From Mytilus trossulus (Eukaryota > Mollusca > Bivalvia > Mytilida > Mytilidae), in assembly GCF_036588685.1 (NCBI RefSeq), contig NW_026963296.1, forward strand, positions 2,294,001 to 2,358,000: DNA of 64,000 nt, given 5' to 3'. Of this stretch, positions 11,871-24,805 are shown in pieces. Position 1 is the first letter of the stretch; every line of letters begins with the position of its first letter. The notes beneath the pieces are model-generated. The model did not search any database, was not told where the DNA came from, and worked only from the letters and a program-made list of their open reading frames with translations. The position numbers were made by a program, and so were the translations under genes.

Positions 11871-13239
11871 CTGTTACAGTGTCATCTGTCCACAGTTCAC
11901 CATTTTTAAAAGTCGGATTTTGACTTAAACTTAAAATTTCGTAATTACAACGTCCCAAAAATCAAACTTTCACTTCTTGCTAAATTTCGAAATTTCGACT
12001 CGAAACTAATTACCGAACGTTATAATTCAAATGAGTTTATGAAAACTCTGTATAGTAGTTCCTTTAATAGAAACTACTGGTAAATGATTTAATATAAATC
12101 TTTAAAGACACTGTATATTTTTATTCATATACAATAAATATTACTACTTAGTTTCCATTGCTGTATATTGGTTGTACTTCAAAGAGGAATATTAAACTGT
12201 TTAGAAGTATCTACATTCATTCAGACTTAACATGGGATAATCTTTGAAAATGTTTAAACAAAACACAAACAATTCCAAACACCGGGCCAAACTGAAACTT
12301 AGTGAATGTTTATTTTGACAACTAGATATTCAGTATAACAAATATATATATATTAATGGAACTCTATTAAAAATTGTCATAGTAACTTCTTCTTTTAAGT
12401 AAGTGCCTCCGTCGTTGGAACACACACACTATTAGGATAGCCGAATATTTGAGAGTCAAGAATCGAAGAGCTAAATCAATAAAGAGACATAAAAATAATA
12501 GCCAAACCTTTCTAAGGTCAACTTTGCTAACGGGAATTGAATCCTTGGATTGCTAATTTTTTTAATTACTAAATGGACAATTCAAGAAAGACTTCCCCGG
12601 TGACAGATAGCCAACCTACATCGATATCTACCTAGGGCTATGCCAATGGATTAGAGTTTCTGGTAACTTAAGGATATGTTCAAGATAATTTCAGCTTCAT
12701 TTTATCACCTTATTTAATTCAGTGGGCAAAGTAACTTCTCTTACAGACGGTACTACTGGAAAACACCTTTAACAAAACAAACCATTCTTAAATTAGTTTA
12801 ATAGAATAATGTTACCCATTAGTTTATTTCAGTAAAACGTTTGATTTTGACAGAGTCATAATTCAAATCAAAAAGGCTAATTTGGGGATCAAGGGCTAAT
12901 TTTCTGATCATTGGAAGTATGGGTAAACGTTGCTTATACGTTGACATATACGTTATTCAAACAAACAATGTGATCTAGAATAAAGTTATATCAATCAATG
13001 CAGGTTAATTTTCTTATCAAAAGGAAGGGGTATATAAAAATGTATGCAAACATTTCTTACAGGCGATCATCGAGAAATTTTCAAAATGTTTTTTTTTTCT
13101 ATGAGATTTCAATTGAAACATTTGGCGGTTAAACTCTTATTTCTATTTATTTTCTGCATGATTTTTCAGATATTATGTCGAAGAAAGTTTCGGATTTCCA
13201 TCCTGAAAAAAATTGGACCGCCAAGGATTTAATTTAGTC
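11871..13239. other. Gene-free stretch
   Basis: AT-rich, with the CGAAATTTCG words at 11915-12010. No exon seen. Confidence 0.45.
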
Positions 13240-13575
13240 ATAACATGTTAAACCCCGCCACATTATTTATGTATGTGCCTGTCTCAAGTCAGGTGCCTGT
13301 CCCAAGTCAGGAGCCTGTAATTCAGTGGTTGTCTTTTGTTTATGTGTTACATATTTGTTTTTCGTTAATATTTTACATAAATAAGGCAGATAGCTTTCTC
13401 GTTTGAATTGTTTTACATTATCTTATCGGGGTCTTTTATAGCTGACTATGCGGTATGGGCTTTGCTCATTGTTGAAGGCCGTACGGTTACCTTTAGTTGT
13501 TAATGTTTGTGTCATTTTGGTCTTTTGTGGATATAGTTGTCTCATTGGCAATCATACCACATCTTCTTTTTTATA
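13240..13575 (+). repeat. Repeat R4, plus copy
   Basis: Contains CCTGTCCCAAGTCAGGAGCC, TCTCGTTTGAATTGTTTTAC, ACTATGCGGTATGGGCTTTG, TGAAGGCCGTACGGTTACCT and ATCATACCACATCTTCTTTT. Other copies are at 17650-17790, 22865-22985, 39825-40010 and 53020-53305 (all plus), and 45070-45400 (minus). Confidence 0.7.
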
Positions 13576-13914
13576 TCGTAAATTACACTGTATCATTACA
13601 TTTGGAAGTAGACGTTTTTAAATCTATTGTAAAGAATGTGGTGTCTATAGATTTAAAAAAAAATAAGATGTCGTATCATTGCTAGTGAAACAACTCTCCA
13701 CTAGAGACAACATGACATGGATGTGAGCAATTATATGCCATAATACGAGGTTTAACTATGACCAAAACCTATACCTAATATATCGCATATTCAACTATGA
13801 AATGCCCCTAACTGACCAATGTAAAACAATTCAAACGAGAAAACTAACAGCTTTATTTATGTACAAAATAATGAACGAAACCAAATATGCAACACGACAA
13901 GAAACGACAATCAT

Positions 13915-14045
13915 TGAATTAAGGGCTCCTGACTTGGAACAGCCGACCCATTCAGAATGTGGCGGGGTCACGTTGAAGACGCAGGCCAACCCTAACATAG
14001 CCTGGGACAGGGGCGTAACACTACTACATAAGAACAAACTATAGA
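13915..14045 (-). repeat. R4/R5-like fragment, minus
   Basis: GGGCTCCTGACTTGGAACAG, GAATGTGGCGGGGTCACGTT and CTGGGACAGGGGCGTAACA are complements of the CCGCCACATT/CAAGTCAGGAGCC segment of R4. Two open frames on opposite strands here are shadows. Confidence 0.5.
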
Positions 14046-15280
14046 AATCAGTTGAAAAGGTCTTTACTCATCAGAAGGATAAAAGTAGAAATATATCTAA
14101 GACAAAAACAGAGTGGACTTGGCAGGGAAGTTATACATCCCCGTAATAAAACGATGCTAAGTACAGATCTGAGATTAATTGCAGATACGGACAGCTAGAA
14201 GACAACTAATGTCCTTGTCGGTGTCATGCTGCACTGTTTTGTAATTACCACGATGAATGATCAGCATACTAGTAGCCTTTTCTTCTTGTCTGTATTACGT
14301 CACAAGTGTACTTCACTATCACATGACACAGGTCATTCTGGTTCAATTCTTTTAAATTCATTTCCTGTTCTGATTTATGACTTTTGGTATTTTTTTATAA
14401 CGATTTATACACTTTTTAATCCTACTTTAAATTATGTACTTAATGACAAGCCTAATTTGGTCTTTGTTCTGATTTTACTTTTAATTTTTCGTCTATGCGT
14501 CATTTTACATTCACTTTTTAAAAGTCATAGACAAAATTAATTTTGAAATACATATTATAGCCTTTGTACCTATAGCTTTTTATAGTATATCACGCGCTTA
14601 CTGTTCGACGAAAAACCAAGTTGCGCAAGAACTGGTCAATATATATGGACAACCAATCCCATGATTACTAAGGAAAAATTTTGAGTTCTACTTTATATCA
14701 TGTTAAACTTTTTCTTTTATTTATTTCCGTATTTTATACGTTTATTCCATGACTAATCTTTAGTAATTCCTATCAAGTATTTCATATCTCAGTAACTGTC
14801 TCTGTTTGGTCGTGGGGGAGATCCTCGAGGAAACTCGAATGGAGATGTTTTATCTAAAAGTACTAGTTAAAGTATAACCCCGAACTTCTCTAGAGAGCCA
14901 GACTATGGTGACAGGTCACCGCCACTGACATTGAAAGTCATTTAGTCCATAGAAACAAGTGTTATTGTAAATATTCATAATTATAAAAACCACAATAAAC
15001 TGATAAACTGATACGGGGAACTTTTAAAATTTAAATTGCGACAAGAGTTGTGTATGTTTACTACAATACATTACTGTTTCACACGAACGAGGGAATAAAA
15101 ATTATAAGACAGAGAGGTCAGATTGCAAAATACCATTATTTTCTCCAAAGGCAATATTATTAGCATTTATCGATATAATGACGTAACAAGGTTGATTTTA
15201 AAGATGAAACCTTGCTAGAATTTTAAAAAGTAGGAAAGTATGTCTTAGTAATCTAAATTAGGTTTCCGTTGCTTTTATTT
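14046..15280. other. Gene-free stretch
   Basis: The plus open frame at 14226-14540 has no family resemblance and no splice context, so I treat it as chance. Nothing else seen. Confidence 0.4.
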
Positions 15281-15590
15281 ATTCTCCATTGCCCTTCAAT
15301 TATGTAGGAGGTGCCTCGGTGGCTGAGTGGTGTATTCTCCATTGCCTATCAATTATGTAGGAGGTGCCTCGGTGGCTGAGTGGTGTAAGTAGTTACTACT
15401 GTAATCAACAGACAGTCAACACTGAGGTTGTGCTGTCGAACTCTGCATTTATGTGGGTGCACTCGACTCCTATCTTAATTGACTTTCGAAGGTCGGTGGT
15501 TTCCTCTGGGCACTCCGGAAAAAGCCCAAAAGTGGTGCTTAAATGTGGCGTAAAAACACCCCAAAAATGTTTGAGGAAAACTGGCAATCC
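15281..15590 (+). mobile_element. tRNA-derived SINE with duplicated head
   Basis: GGTGCCTCGGTGGCTGAGTGG resembles a pol III A box, and GGTTGTGCTGTCGAACTC resembles a B box about 60 bp later. A tRNA-unrelated tail follows (CGAAGGTCGGTGGTTTCCTC, GGGCACTCCGG). The first ~53 bp is present twice (ATTCTCCATT at 15281 and 15334). It is not a functional tRNA gene, since no full cloverleaf or anticodon arm is convincing. The 3' boundary is uncertain. A 120-residue open frame across it is a shadow. Confidence 0.75.
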
Positions 15591-15729
15591 TAGTCAGCTA
15601 AGATTTGAGTCAAACGAACAATTCCAGTGTTGGCAGGCTAGTGATACAGTAGGTGAACTACTTACAATTGTAGACAACTCGGCTACCGTTAGCGAGTCTC
15701 CAAGAAATACTGACGATCGAGAATAAAAT

Positions 15730-16040
15730 TGAGAATGGAAATGGGGAATGTGTCAAAGAGACAACAACTCGACCAAAAATAAAAACAACAGCAGAAGGTC
15801 ACCAACAGGTCTTCAATGTAGCGAGAAATTCCCACACCCGGAGGCGTCCTTTAGCTGGCCCCTAAACAAATATATACTAGTTCAGTGATAATGAACGCCA
15901 TACTAATTTCCAAATTGTACACAAGAAACTAAAATTAAAATAATACAAGACTAACAAAGGCCAGAGGCTCCTGACTTGGTACAGGCGCAAAAATGCGACG
16001 GGGTTAAACATGTCTGTGAGATCTCAACCCTCCCTCTATA
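15730..16040 (-). repeat. Repeat R5-related, minus copy
   Basis: GAATGTGTCAAAGAGACAAC, AACAGCAGAAGGTCACCAAC and GGCCAGAGGCTCCTGACTTG, ending in GCGACGGGGTTAAACATGT. A second partial copy with the same first 130 bp is at 16420-16555. Confidence 0.65.
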
Positions 16041-16419
16041 CCTCTAACCAATGTAGAAAAGTAAACGCATAACAATACGCACATTAAAATTCAGTTCAAG
16101 AGAAGCAATTTTGGTTGATTACCAAGGTGAATACTATGTTGAGAGTAAAATATGGACAAGAAACCTTATGACACAACTTATCTAGGATTAACTGGGTCAA
16201 ATAAATACAAATGATTTTGTAGGCGGAACATTAAAAATAAATAAAATCTAAAAATGAACATTTTTGTCTTTAGTTACAGTGTCCAAGAGCAGATTCCTCA
16301 CGTGTGGCATACAACAATAAAAGTGGAGAAATAAAAACGATATATAATTATTATACATTAAGAAAATATAGATTTTGTGAATCATCTTCCAATCATGCAT
16401 AAATATCATAAAAAAAAAT

Positions 16420-16555
16420 TAAGAATGGACATGGAGGATGTGTCAAAGAGACAACAACCTGACCATAGAAAAAACAACAGCAGAAGGTTACCAACAGGTC
16501 TTCAATGTAGCGAGAAATCCCCGCACCCGGAGGCGTCCTTCAGCTGGCATATCTT
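16420..16555 (-). repeat. Repeat R5-related, second partial copy
   Basis: GTGTCAAAGAGACAACAACC through AGGCGTCCTTCAGCTGGC matches 15745-15860 closely. The open frame across it is a shadow. Confidence 0.7.
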
Positions 16556-17342
16556 TTTACATCACGGAAATGCTCTAATTTCTTTCTTTTCTTAGTTTTT
16601 TTGGGGAGAGCATTGTGTTGACCTTTAGATGCGATGCTTATAACAGCGCAAACAAACAATCAATATCCTACATGTATAATGTGTGATCCAAGGCTCTGTG
16701 ATGAAGCCTGTTCTTTGATTTATAAATTGTTTCCTTTTACAAATTGAGATTTGGATGAGAGTTGTTTCATTGGCACTCTTACCACATGTTCTTATATCTA
16801 TGTATAAACTTCTATTTCTTTAAAAAGACGAAAGAAAAGAAAATTGCATATCAAAATTAATAACTTTTTTTTCTCTCATAAAGAACAGACACCGAACCAT
16901 TACGAACAGAGATACGAGCGTACTTTTAAAACTCCTAAGTGACGAAGTTGTTATTCATTTATAAATGGTCCCATTTTCTAGTCTGATATCAGCTATAACA
17001 AGTTTTGTACTTTTAAGTTATAAATTATTATTTTTCATAACATCAATTTCGACATTTGAATCAATATATATATTTCCGTTGCTTAAGACATAACATTTTA
17101 TAAAATATAATCTGTATGAATATTTCCTTAGCAATGAACACAGAGTTCACACGGACATACATATTTACGTGTGCTAATATCTCCTGGGTAAAATGCTTCT
17201 TTTTAGGAATAAATTATTTGTTTATCCAAAATTTTTCTCTATCATTCATGGGGTAAATAATTGTCGTATGTACTTCTATGGTGTTATGGCGTTCATTTCG
17301 ACTTTATATCCTATTTTGTTAGGTTTTCTTCTAGACCCGTCA

Positions 17343-17530
17343 ATCAAAGGGAGCTACCATTTGATTTTTTATGTGTGTGAGGCTAGAATGGAGAAAAATA
17401 ACATTTGTAGGTTGCAATTTCTGTCCTGCATTTTTTCACTTTATTTCGTCTGTCAAGGGTTTAAAGTTGCTTTCAACCACATGCACGTTAAGGAAATTGT
17501 CATATGGGATTTCCCGCAAAATCTATCCTG
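17343..17530. mobile_element. MITE-like fragment
   Basis: It begins AAGGGAGCTACCATTTGATT, the terminal repeat of the 18806 family, but the matching right end is not obvious. TCTGTCCTGCATTTTTTCAC inside resembles the pyrimidine blocks of the family. Confidence 0.5.
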
Positions 17531-17649
17531 AATATTAAACTCAGAGTGTTTCTTTGGATCTGTGAAAGAAACTTTGACACATAATCATAATGTGTAGCCT
17601 CTCTCTCGATAATATAATTGTCAAATCTTCAGCTGATTTGCATCTATTG

Positions 17650-17790
17650 TATTATTAACATGCTTATGGGCTTTGTTCATTGTTGGAGGTCGTACGGTGA
17701 CCTATAGCTGTTAATTTCTGTCCTATTTGTTCTCTTGTGGAGAGTTGACTCGTTGGCAATCATATCACAGCTTCTTTTTTTATATTTAGT
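17650..17790 (+). repeat. Repeat R4, partial copy
   Basis: GGAGGTCGTACGGTGACCTA and TCGTTGGCAATCATATCACA match the right end of R4. Confidence 0.65.
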
Positions 17791-18805
17791 ATCTCGGATG
17801 AATCCAGGTAGCTTCTTTATATTGCGTATCATTTTACTGTCATGAGAAACATTTCTCAGCGAGTGTGACAACTTTCTAGTAGATGGACAATTAGTCTGAT
17901 TGAATGCATATTAGTATATACTAGACTAAGTACTCATAATCACAAAATCCTGAAACATCCGAATAAAATTCATAAAAACAATTTATTTCAAAATTTCGCA
18001 CAACCCCAGGATAAAGCGTATATAACAATTTGTGTTTTTTTACTGAAGGGCACGAGTGTTTATTTTGCTTTGTAAGATGTTAAATATATATATATATAAG
18101 TCTGAAAATTAAACCCAACAGTGTTAGAGTTAGATTTTTATGCTGATGGAATTGGGAAGTTTTGTGTTATGCGATGCCTCATATAACCAATGTAATAACT
18201 TTTAAGCTGATCGCTTTCGAATTATTGCAATCGTATATCTAATATATGAAACTTTTCCAATGGAAATATACTTTCTATCCCTAAATCCAATTTATTCTGT
18301 TTTCCAGTTGAAGTAAAACATGCCTCTCCTTTCTCGATTGACCTACTTTTTGAACCTGTCTATTCGATTCATTCTAAATATTTTGTCGTCCTGAATATGA
18401 ATGAAATAGTTCCCACTTGACAATAAATAAACATCCATCATACTTAGGACATAAGAACATAATTGAAATTATTATATTTGTAAGAAACGAAACCCATAAG
18501 CACTAAAATTCACAGCTTATATTGTTAGTATTGAAGTGAGTCATGTGTTAATAAACTAAAGTGCAGAACTTAACTTAAAAATAAACAAACAGATTAAAAA
18601 ACATTAAAATCTTATTAAGATGTTCATTCATAAATATCACTATGTTCTCATACTTAATACAGATTACGAATTGTCGATATATTAATATAAAAATGAACAA
18701 TTTGAAACACATTACGAAAACATTTTTGTACAGTCAAAATAAATATAAATACGCTGGTTAGTTACTGTTAATTGTTGAATGGAACATTTATTTTTAAATA
18801 CATAT

Positions 18806-19002
18806 TAGGGAGCTACCATTTGATTTTTATGGGGGGGGGGGGGGGGGGTAGGATGAAATTTGAAAAAATAGGCAGGACAGGAGTTTTGAGTAAAAAAAAG
18901 GCAGACACTTGTAAAAAAAAAAGTGGCAGGATGACAATTTATTTAAAAAAAAAGTCAGGATAAACACCCCCTCCCCTAAAAATCAAATGGTAGCTCCCTT
19001 AA
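18806..19002. mobile_element. MITE-like element with GGGAGCTACCATTTGATTTT ends
   Basis: Terminal inverted repeats of about 24 bp (AGGGAGCTACCATTTGATTT and its inverse ending GGTAGCTCCCTT) bound about 195 bp. Inside are an 18-base G run (18831-18848) and purine-rich blocks (GGCAGGACAGGAGTTTTGAG). Relatives in this window are 391-605 (opposite orientation), 17343-17530 and 27200-27380. Confidence 0.75.
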
Positions 19003-19234
19003 TGTCTATTATAATATCACTTTATTTGTTATATCAAGGTCACATTATTTAAATATTGACTTTATAAATGGTAGAGAGTCGGGTTAATTGATGCTTTAGA
19101 ACTTTGCCTAACTCTTATTCTTATTGAGTAAAAGCGCCTTTTTATCATTATCTGTGAAATGAATATCCCGTATCGGTTAACCAACAACAGACAGTCACAC
19201 TATTTCTGTCAAATCTGTAAAAAAAACAAATTGG

Positions 19235-19530
19235 GTATATAGGGGGAGGAGGGTTGAGATATCACATAAATGTTAACTCCCGTCGCATGTTTGCATCTGT
19301 CCCAAGTCAGGAGCTTCTGACCTTTGTTAGTCTTGTATATATTTAACTTTAAGTTCATTTACTTGTTTCGGAGTGTAACGTCCAGTTTTGCTGAAATAGT
19401 TTATTTAAATGTGTATGTGCTAGCTGATTCCGACCTCTGGTAGCCGGATTTTCTCTCTGTGTAGAATACCCATTGGTGGCTTTGGGCTGTTTCTGCTCTT
19501 TGAAATGGTTGCTGGTTTTTATACACAATT
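19235..19530 (+). repeat. Repeat R5, partial copy
   Basis: GGGGGAGGAGGGTTGAGATA, CTGTCCCAAGTCAGGAGCTT and TAGCCGGATTTTCTCTCTGT match the right half of R5. Confidence 0.65.
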
Positions 19531-21109
19531 CCTATTTTAATTGTTTTAAATGTTCGAATTTACCAATTAGTTGAAAGGTCTTCTACATGTTTCAAATACT
19601 TGAGAAAAAATCATGCTGAACTAATAATTTACTATTTGTATAATTCATGATTATATGAAGCTGTAGGGTAATATCTATGGGTATTTAGATAGTACCTTAG
19701 AGTGGCTTATTTTCGCGGAGTACACATTTTCGCTTATTTTTTGGCGGATAGAACAAAATCGCCAAAATAAATTTCGCCAATTTAAAACGGCACATGCAAC
19801 TGAGGTATTGATAAAAGTTTTGAATACGCCATAATGATGTACGCCAAACTATTTTGTATACCATATTCTATGAAAATCGCGTAATGTTACACCCGCGAAA
19901 TTAACCCGCTATACGGATCCCATACGGTAATTGGCATTATCTTGAAAATATTCTAACTTGTTTTTTTATTTATTTGTCCTGTAGTTAGGCGAATTAAATG
20001 TTTGTATATTCATACTTGGATTGTAAAAGTGAACTTAAACACAGAACAAAAGGTTCATTCATAAAATATTGAAGTTCCCACACAGTACTTTACACAATTT
20101 CCCCTAACTCAGTTTATTTTGACGGTTATGAACCACTTCAGACAAATTGAATACATAAAAACATTGGGTTCGTTTTTGTGCAAATTTCTTCTTTTATAAT
20201 TCTTTCTATATAAAGAACGTTTAAGGCATTACTTTTTGAATTGGTTATGCATTGCTTAGATGCACCTGCAATATCACAAGAGGGGCTGAGGGTGGTTAAC
20301 AAATAAGAGAATGTAAAACAAAATACCCCCCCCCAAAAAAAAAAAAAAGGATCAAACTATTTAGAAATAAAGAAAAATGAACCAAATTGAAAAAGAATAG
20401 AAAATGATTCAGTGCTAAAATAAAAGGAACAGAGAATAATTGGTAAAATAAAAAAATGACCACAAACAGCAAAGAATACATTGATTATAATTGATAGTTG
20501 GTTTCTTTATATCCAAGGACAAATATTTCATGCAAGTTCATGACGATTAAAGACCCTTAAATATTTAAAACAAACATATCTTTTTGCCTTATCCTTAAAC
20601 AGGGACCACAAAAAAAGTAAACACGAACCAAAGTAAAAGCAAAACAAGAGGGAACTCACAAAGTTCGACAATTAATAAAGTTTGACCAGTCGTAAAGTGA
20701 ATCATAATTGTATGTCTATATCAGACGAAAATATTTGGTAAAACAAATACTATAAGAGGTCCATTCATGAATTGAAATCTAAATTAAGATACTTAAAAAT
20801 TACGGACAATCGCACGTGGTAGTAAATACTTATTATATTATATTTGCTTAATATACTGACTGGAGATGTTGTGGTCAGTTGAAGTAGGTAGTAGGTGGTT
20901 TATGTTTAGAAACAAAGTTATCTTATTAACAAAAATGGAATTTTAATTTATGCGTTTGTTAGTTCAGCTGTTATTTACACATACTAACTAAAAATGCCGT
21001 AAGAACAATATATGTTCAAAGTTCAAAAGTTTAATTATTCATTGTTTTTCTTTTCTTTTTCTATTTCTAATGTACGATAGGGACATAGTAAAAATGTAAT
21101 TGGCAGTGA
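19531..21109. other. Gene-free stretch
   Basis: A segment at 19690-19930 repeats words such as TTTTCGCTTATT, ATCGCCAAAATAAATTTCGC and CCGCGAAATTAACCCGCTAT, a likely repeat fragment without a second copy here. No exon seen. Confidence 0.4.
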
Positions 21110-21420
21110 ACTTTTTTTTTTCAAGTCAAAATTTTGACATTTCAAATCTTAAAATTTCGACTTTAACTCGAAGTTTTAACTTTTCTAATCTCGAAATTTT
21201 GACTCTCTAAAATCTTGAAACTTCAACTTTTTGAAAAGTCGAAGGTATGACTTTTTTAAAACACGAAATTTTGCTTTTATACAAAGTCGAAATTTCGAAT
21301 TTTTCTAAACTCGAAATTTCGAATTTTTCTAAACTCGAAATTTCGACTTGAAGTTCTTTTAAACTTTCAATTTTAACTTTTTTTAAATTGAAAATTTCGA
21401 CTTTTCCTCAGTATTTATAC
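21110..21420. repeat. Degenerate minisatellite around CGAAATTTCG
   Basis: About a dozen degenerate units (AAACTCGAAATTTCGACTTT and variants, 25-33 bp) repeat. The core CGAAATTTCG is itself a palindrome. A short cluster of the same words is at 11915-12010. Confidence 0.75.
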
Positions 21421-22864
21421 GTTTGTAATTATCACATGTTCACAGTTATTTATATCAGCAAGCGGAGAACCATATACATCATAAACTTGATAATCATGCG
21501 TACAATTTAATAAACTTAATCATTTTAAAGAGGTTGTTTTAGAAAAAAAATCTTTTTTTTGCGGAAGAATAAATTGAATATGTTTGACGTACAAATATAT
21601 ATTTGTCGGTAAACTTTGATGCTTTTCTACATTCCTCTTTGGAATTTATATATCTATATATATATTTGTCTTTTTCAGTAATGTTACAAATGAACCCCAC
21701 ATTTTGTAATTGAATAGATGTCCTTCGCGATAAGGATCCCCTCACACCTACGAGGACCTACGAGATAGTAAAATGATTCATAGAGATAGTGACAACACAT
21801 ATCATTCACTTATAATAACAGAAAAGATTTAAAAGGAATAAGTAACTACAATTAAAACTTAATTTTGTTTGATTTTATTTACTTAAATTTGCATGGTCGT
21901 TAAGAGTTTCATTGAGAAGGAATTTAAATGTATTTGATAACATTTTTTTCTATAATTATTTGAATAAACACATACACTTTAATTGAAAGTTCTACAAACC
22001 AAATATTTGGATCATCGGCATAAAATTGACCTTAAAATGATTTTTTGATTGCATTGTATTTCGAGTTTGATAGGAAATGGCAAGGCACAAAAGTTTGACA
22101 AGAATGGTTTAAACTGGACAAAATGCGAACAAAATCTTGAATTTAGACATGGTCAAACACGATATGAAAAACAAAATTAATAAGTTGTTCTGGTTTTTGG
22201 GGTTTTTTTTTTTTGTTTTTTTTTTTTATTCACCTATTCCATATGTTTAATTCTTCTTTACTCTGTTCTTTCTTTGTGAATATTATTATTATTTATGCTT
22301 CTCGTATTTCGAGGCGACATCATAAAAAAGCACGCAAAAAACACACAATAATCTGCTGTATCCTTATATCGTGGTTGTCTTTGTTTTATGCCGGTGTTCA
22401 ACCCTATTGTTTTACGAATGAAGAAAATTACAATATGTGAAATCATAGAAATGAACGTTATGTTTAACAAATAATACTTTACAAAGAATTCTAACAAAAT
22501 AAAAGAACCTAGCTAAATTTGATGCCAGTGGACTGTTAATTGTTGGAAAGAATCGTAATCATGATTGATGATTGATTAATTGATCGTTGCCCAACGTCAA
22601 GTGGCAAATATTTCATGCATGTTCAGGACGATACTGATGATTGAATAATGTAAACCAATGTTTTTCAATGAGTTTTCATTTTTATCCCTCTTTAGCCTCC
22701 TTTTTGATTCTCCATCTTGGTTGTTGAATTAATTCAAGAGAAGATCCAAATTTGTGAATTCGCGAAAGTCTTTTCAATTTCTAAATTAAATGACAATTCT
22801 TATTCAAGCCTGTGCTGGGAAGAGTTATGAAAAGTGAAATTTCATCATCTAAGATTGCGAAGTA

Positions 22865-22985
22865 GGGGTTTTTCTCATTGTTGAAGGTTGTTCGGTTGGC
22901 TATAATTGCTCACATCCACCTTATTTGAACTTTGTTGGATAGTTGTCTCATTGGTAATCATACCACATCTTCTTTTTTATATAAG
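22865..22985 (+). repeat. Repeat R4, partial copy
   Basis: TTCTCATTGTTGAAGGTTGT and CATTGGTAATCATACCACAT match the right end of R4. Confidence 0.65.
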
Positions 22986-23576
22986 GTAAACAATTAACTT
23001 TTTTAACAAGTTGTTTTCACATACTGGTCGCAAAATCATAATACATGTTGTGATCAACTTTTTTAGTTAGTTTTTACCAGAAAAAAATAGTTTTAGGGAT
23101 TTCAAAATCTTAAAATTCAATTGAACTTTATATAAGAATAAATAAAATTGAGAAAATAAACAACTTCAATCGTTTCATCGCAGTTCTAGTTCACAATTCT
23201 GCTGAATCACTGACACTTGCTTTCAATAAAAAGGGGGGAATATTGGAATATTAATTTTGATTGCACATTACAATGTAGTATTTTTATCATTAAATTCCTC
23301 AGTGTACAATCTATATTATATATTTCAAATTACAATGTTTGAAATTGGCGATCAAAGAATTAGGTAATTGAAGAGTGATTTTATCACAAAGAAAGGAATA
23401 CGTTTTTGATCTTTTGTTATAACTTGGTTGTCACCTCCTAAAATAGAGATGGTACGGTATTATTTTTTAAAAAACATAAAAATTAAGAGATATGATTTGC
23501 GTATAACTTTCAGTTGAAAACCTTCTGATAACCTTACTTTGACTATGCAAAAACGTGCTCGTTTTTATTTTGTGGT

Positions 23577-23660
23577 TATTCAGCACTTCGGTGTTGACAT
23601 GAATATCAATTATATGGTGACTTTTTTTTTAATAAATTTACTGTTTGCAAAAGTATGAAT
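23577..23660 (+). repeat. R1 fragment
   Basis: CAGCACTTCGGTGTTGACAT and GAATATCAATTATATGGTGA are the middle part of R1. Confidence 0.65.
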
Positions 23661-24805
23661 TATTCTACATAGCACGCGTATACCAAAGAAATATTTACTG
23701 CGTATAACAGAGCAACACAAAGTTTACGTAGCAATGAAATGAAATAGAAAAGAGGGGATATTGGGTATCAATCCATGATACACAATCAGTACATGCTCAG
23801 CAAAAAACACAAAAAGCAAAGAACAGGACTTTCATTGTTCTTCATCTGAATGTCAAAGTGACGTCAGTCAACATGGAAAAACAATTCTCACCTCACAGCC
23901 GGTTTAAGCCGCCCCTGGCACCGGTTTGAGTGGAATTCTTTGCAAATTGGCGATCACGCCATAACTTTGCATGGGAAAATAAACTATGGAATAATATCAA
24001 TAGAAATGGATCTCGAAAAGATGCCAAAATGCTTCGGACGCATAACATTTATAAAAGTTGTTTTAATCTTTGTTAGGTAGCTTTAGTATCGCAACAAGCA
24101 AAATTTCGAACAAAGTCAGGAAAAGTTAGCACTTTCAATGTTTACCAACTTTGTTCTATTTCCTTTATATCTTTGCATTTCAATATCTTTTGATGTCTTT
24201 GTGTCATGCAAAGTTTGCTCTAAACCGAATCTGGTAGGATAAATCTAGTTAAATACTTCTTACGAAGGACAAGATATTCATCTATAATTCTTAACTAGAT
24301 ACCACTAGTTTTAGCTTGTTATTCAGCGAATGTGATACTTTCTCTTACTTTGTCTGTTTATTCACCGAAATTTCCGTTTTCCTATGTAATAAAGTTTCAG
24401 TATTTACTATCCAATGTCCTGTCCTTATTTCATGATACACGTATGACACTACGGAACAATACACAAGTTCAAGTCCGGATTTCTGAACATGAGTCATCAT
24501 TTTACTTTCTCACTGTATTTATACATTACAAATCTTTTTTCAACTAAATATTATCTTAATATCTGAATACAGTATTTACCGTGTATTGTTAAAATAAATT
24601 GATTATTTATGTTATCAAAATAATTGTATATACGACTTCTGTGTTATACTATGGTCTTTATATTTACGTTACATTGTTAAGGTTGGACATCTTCAAATAT
24701 TTTCTGTGTTTATTCCTTAGGTCAAGGGTAGAAACAGCTCTGGTTTATTCTGTGTCAATTTGAGTTCCTTTGGTCCATTTTTGTATAACAATATTAATTT
24801 GCTAT

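Larger units (their letters stand above)
21421..24805. other. Gene-free stretch
   Basis: Holds the R4 fragment (22865-22985) and the R1 fragment (23577-23660). The overlapping opposite-strand frames at 22213-22497 are unconvincing. No exon seen. Confidence 0.4.

Noticed and set aside
15312-15400. tRNA gene
   Set aside because: A- and B-box-like words are present, but no cloverleaf with a clear anticodon arm forms; it is a SINE head.
15364-15726. 120-residue plus-strand frame
   Set aside because: It overlaps the tRNA-derived SINE and has no recognisable family.
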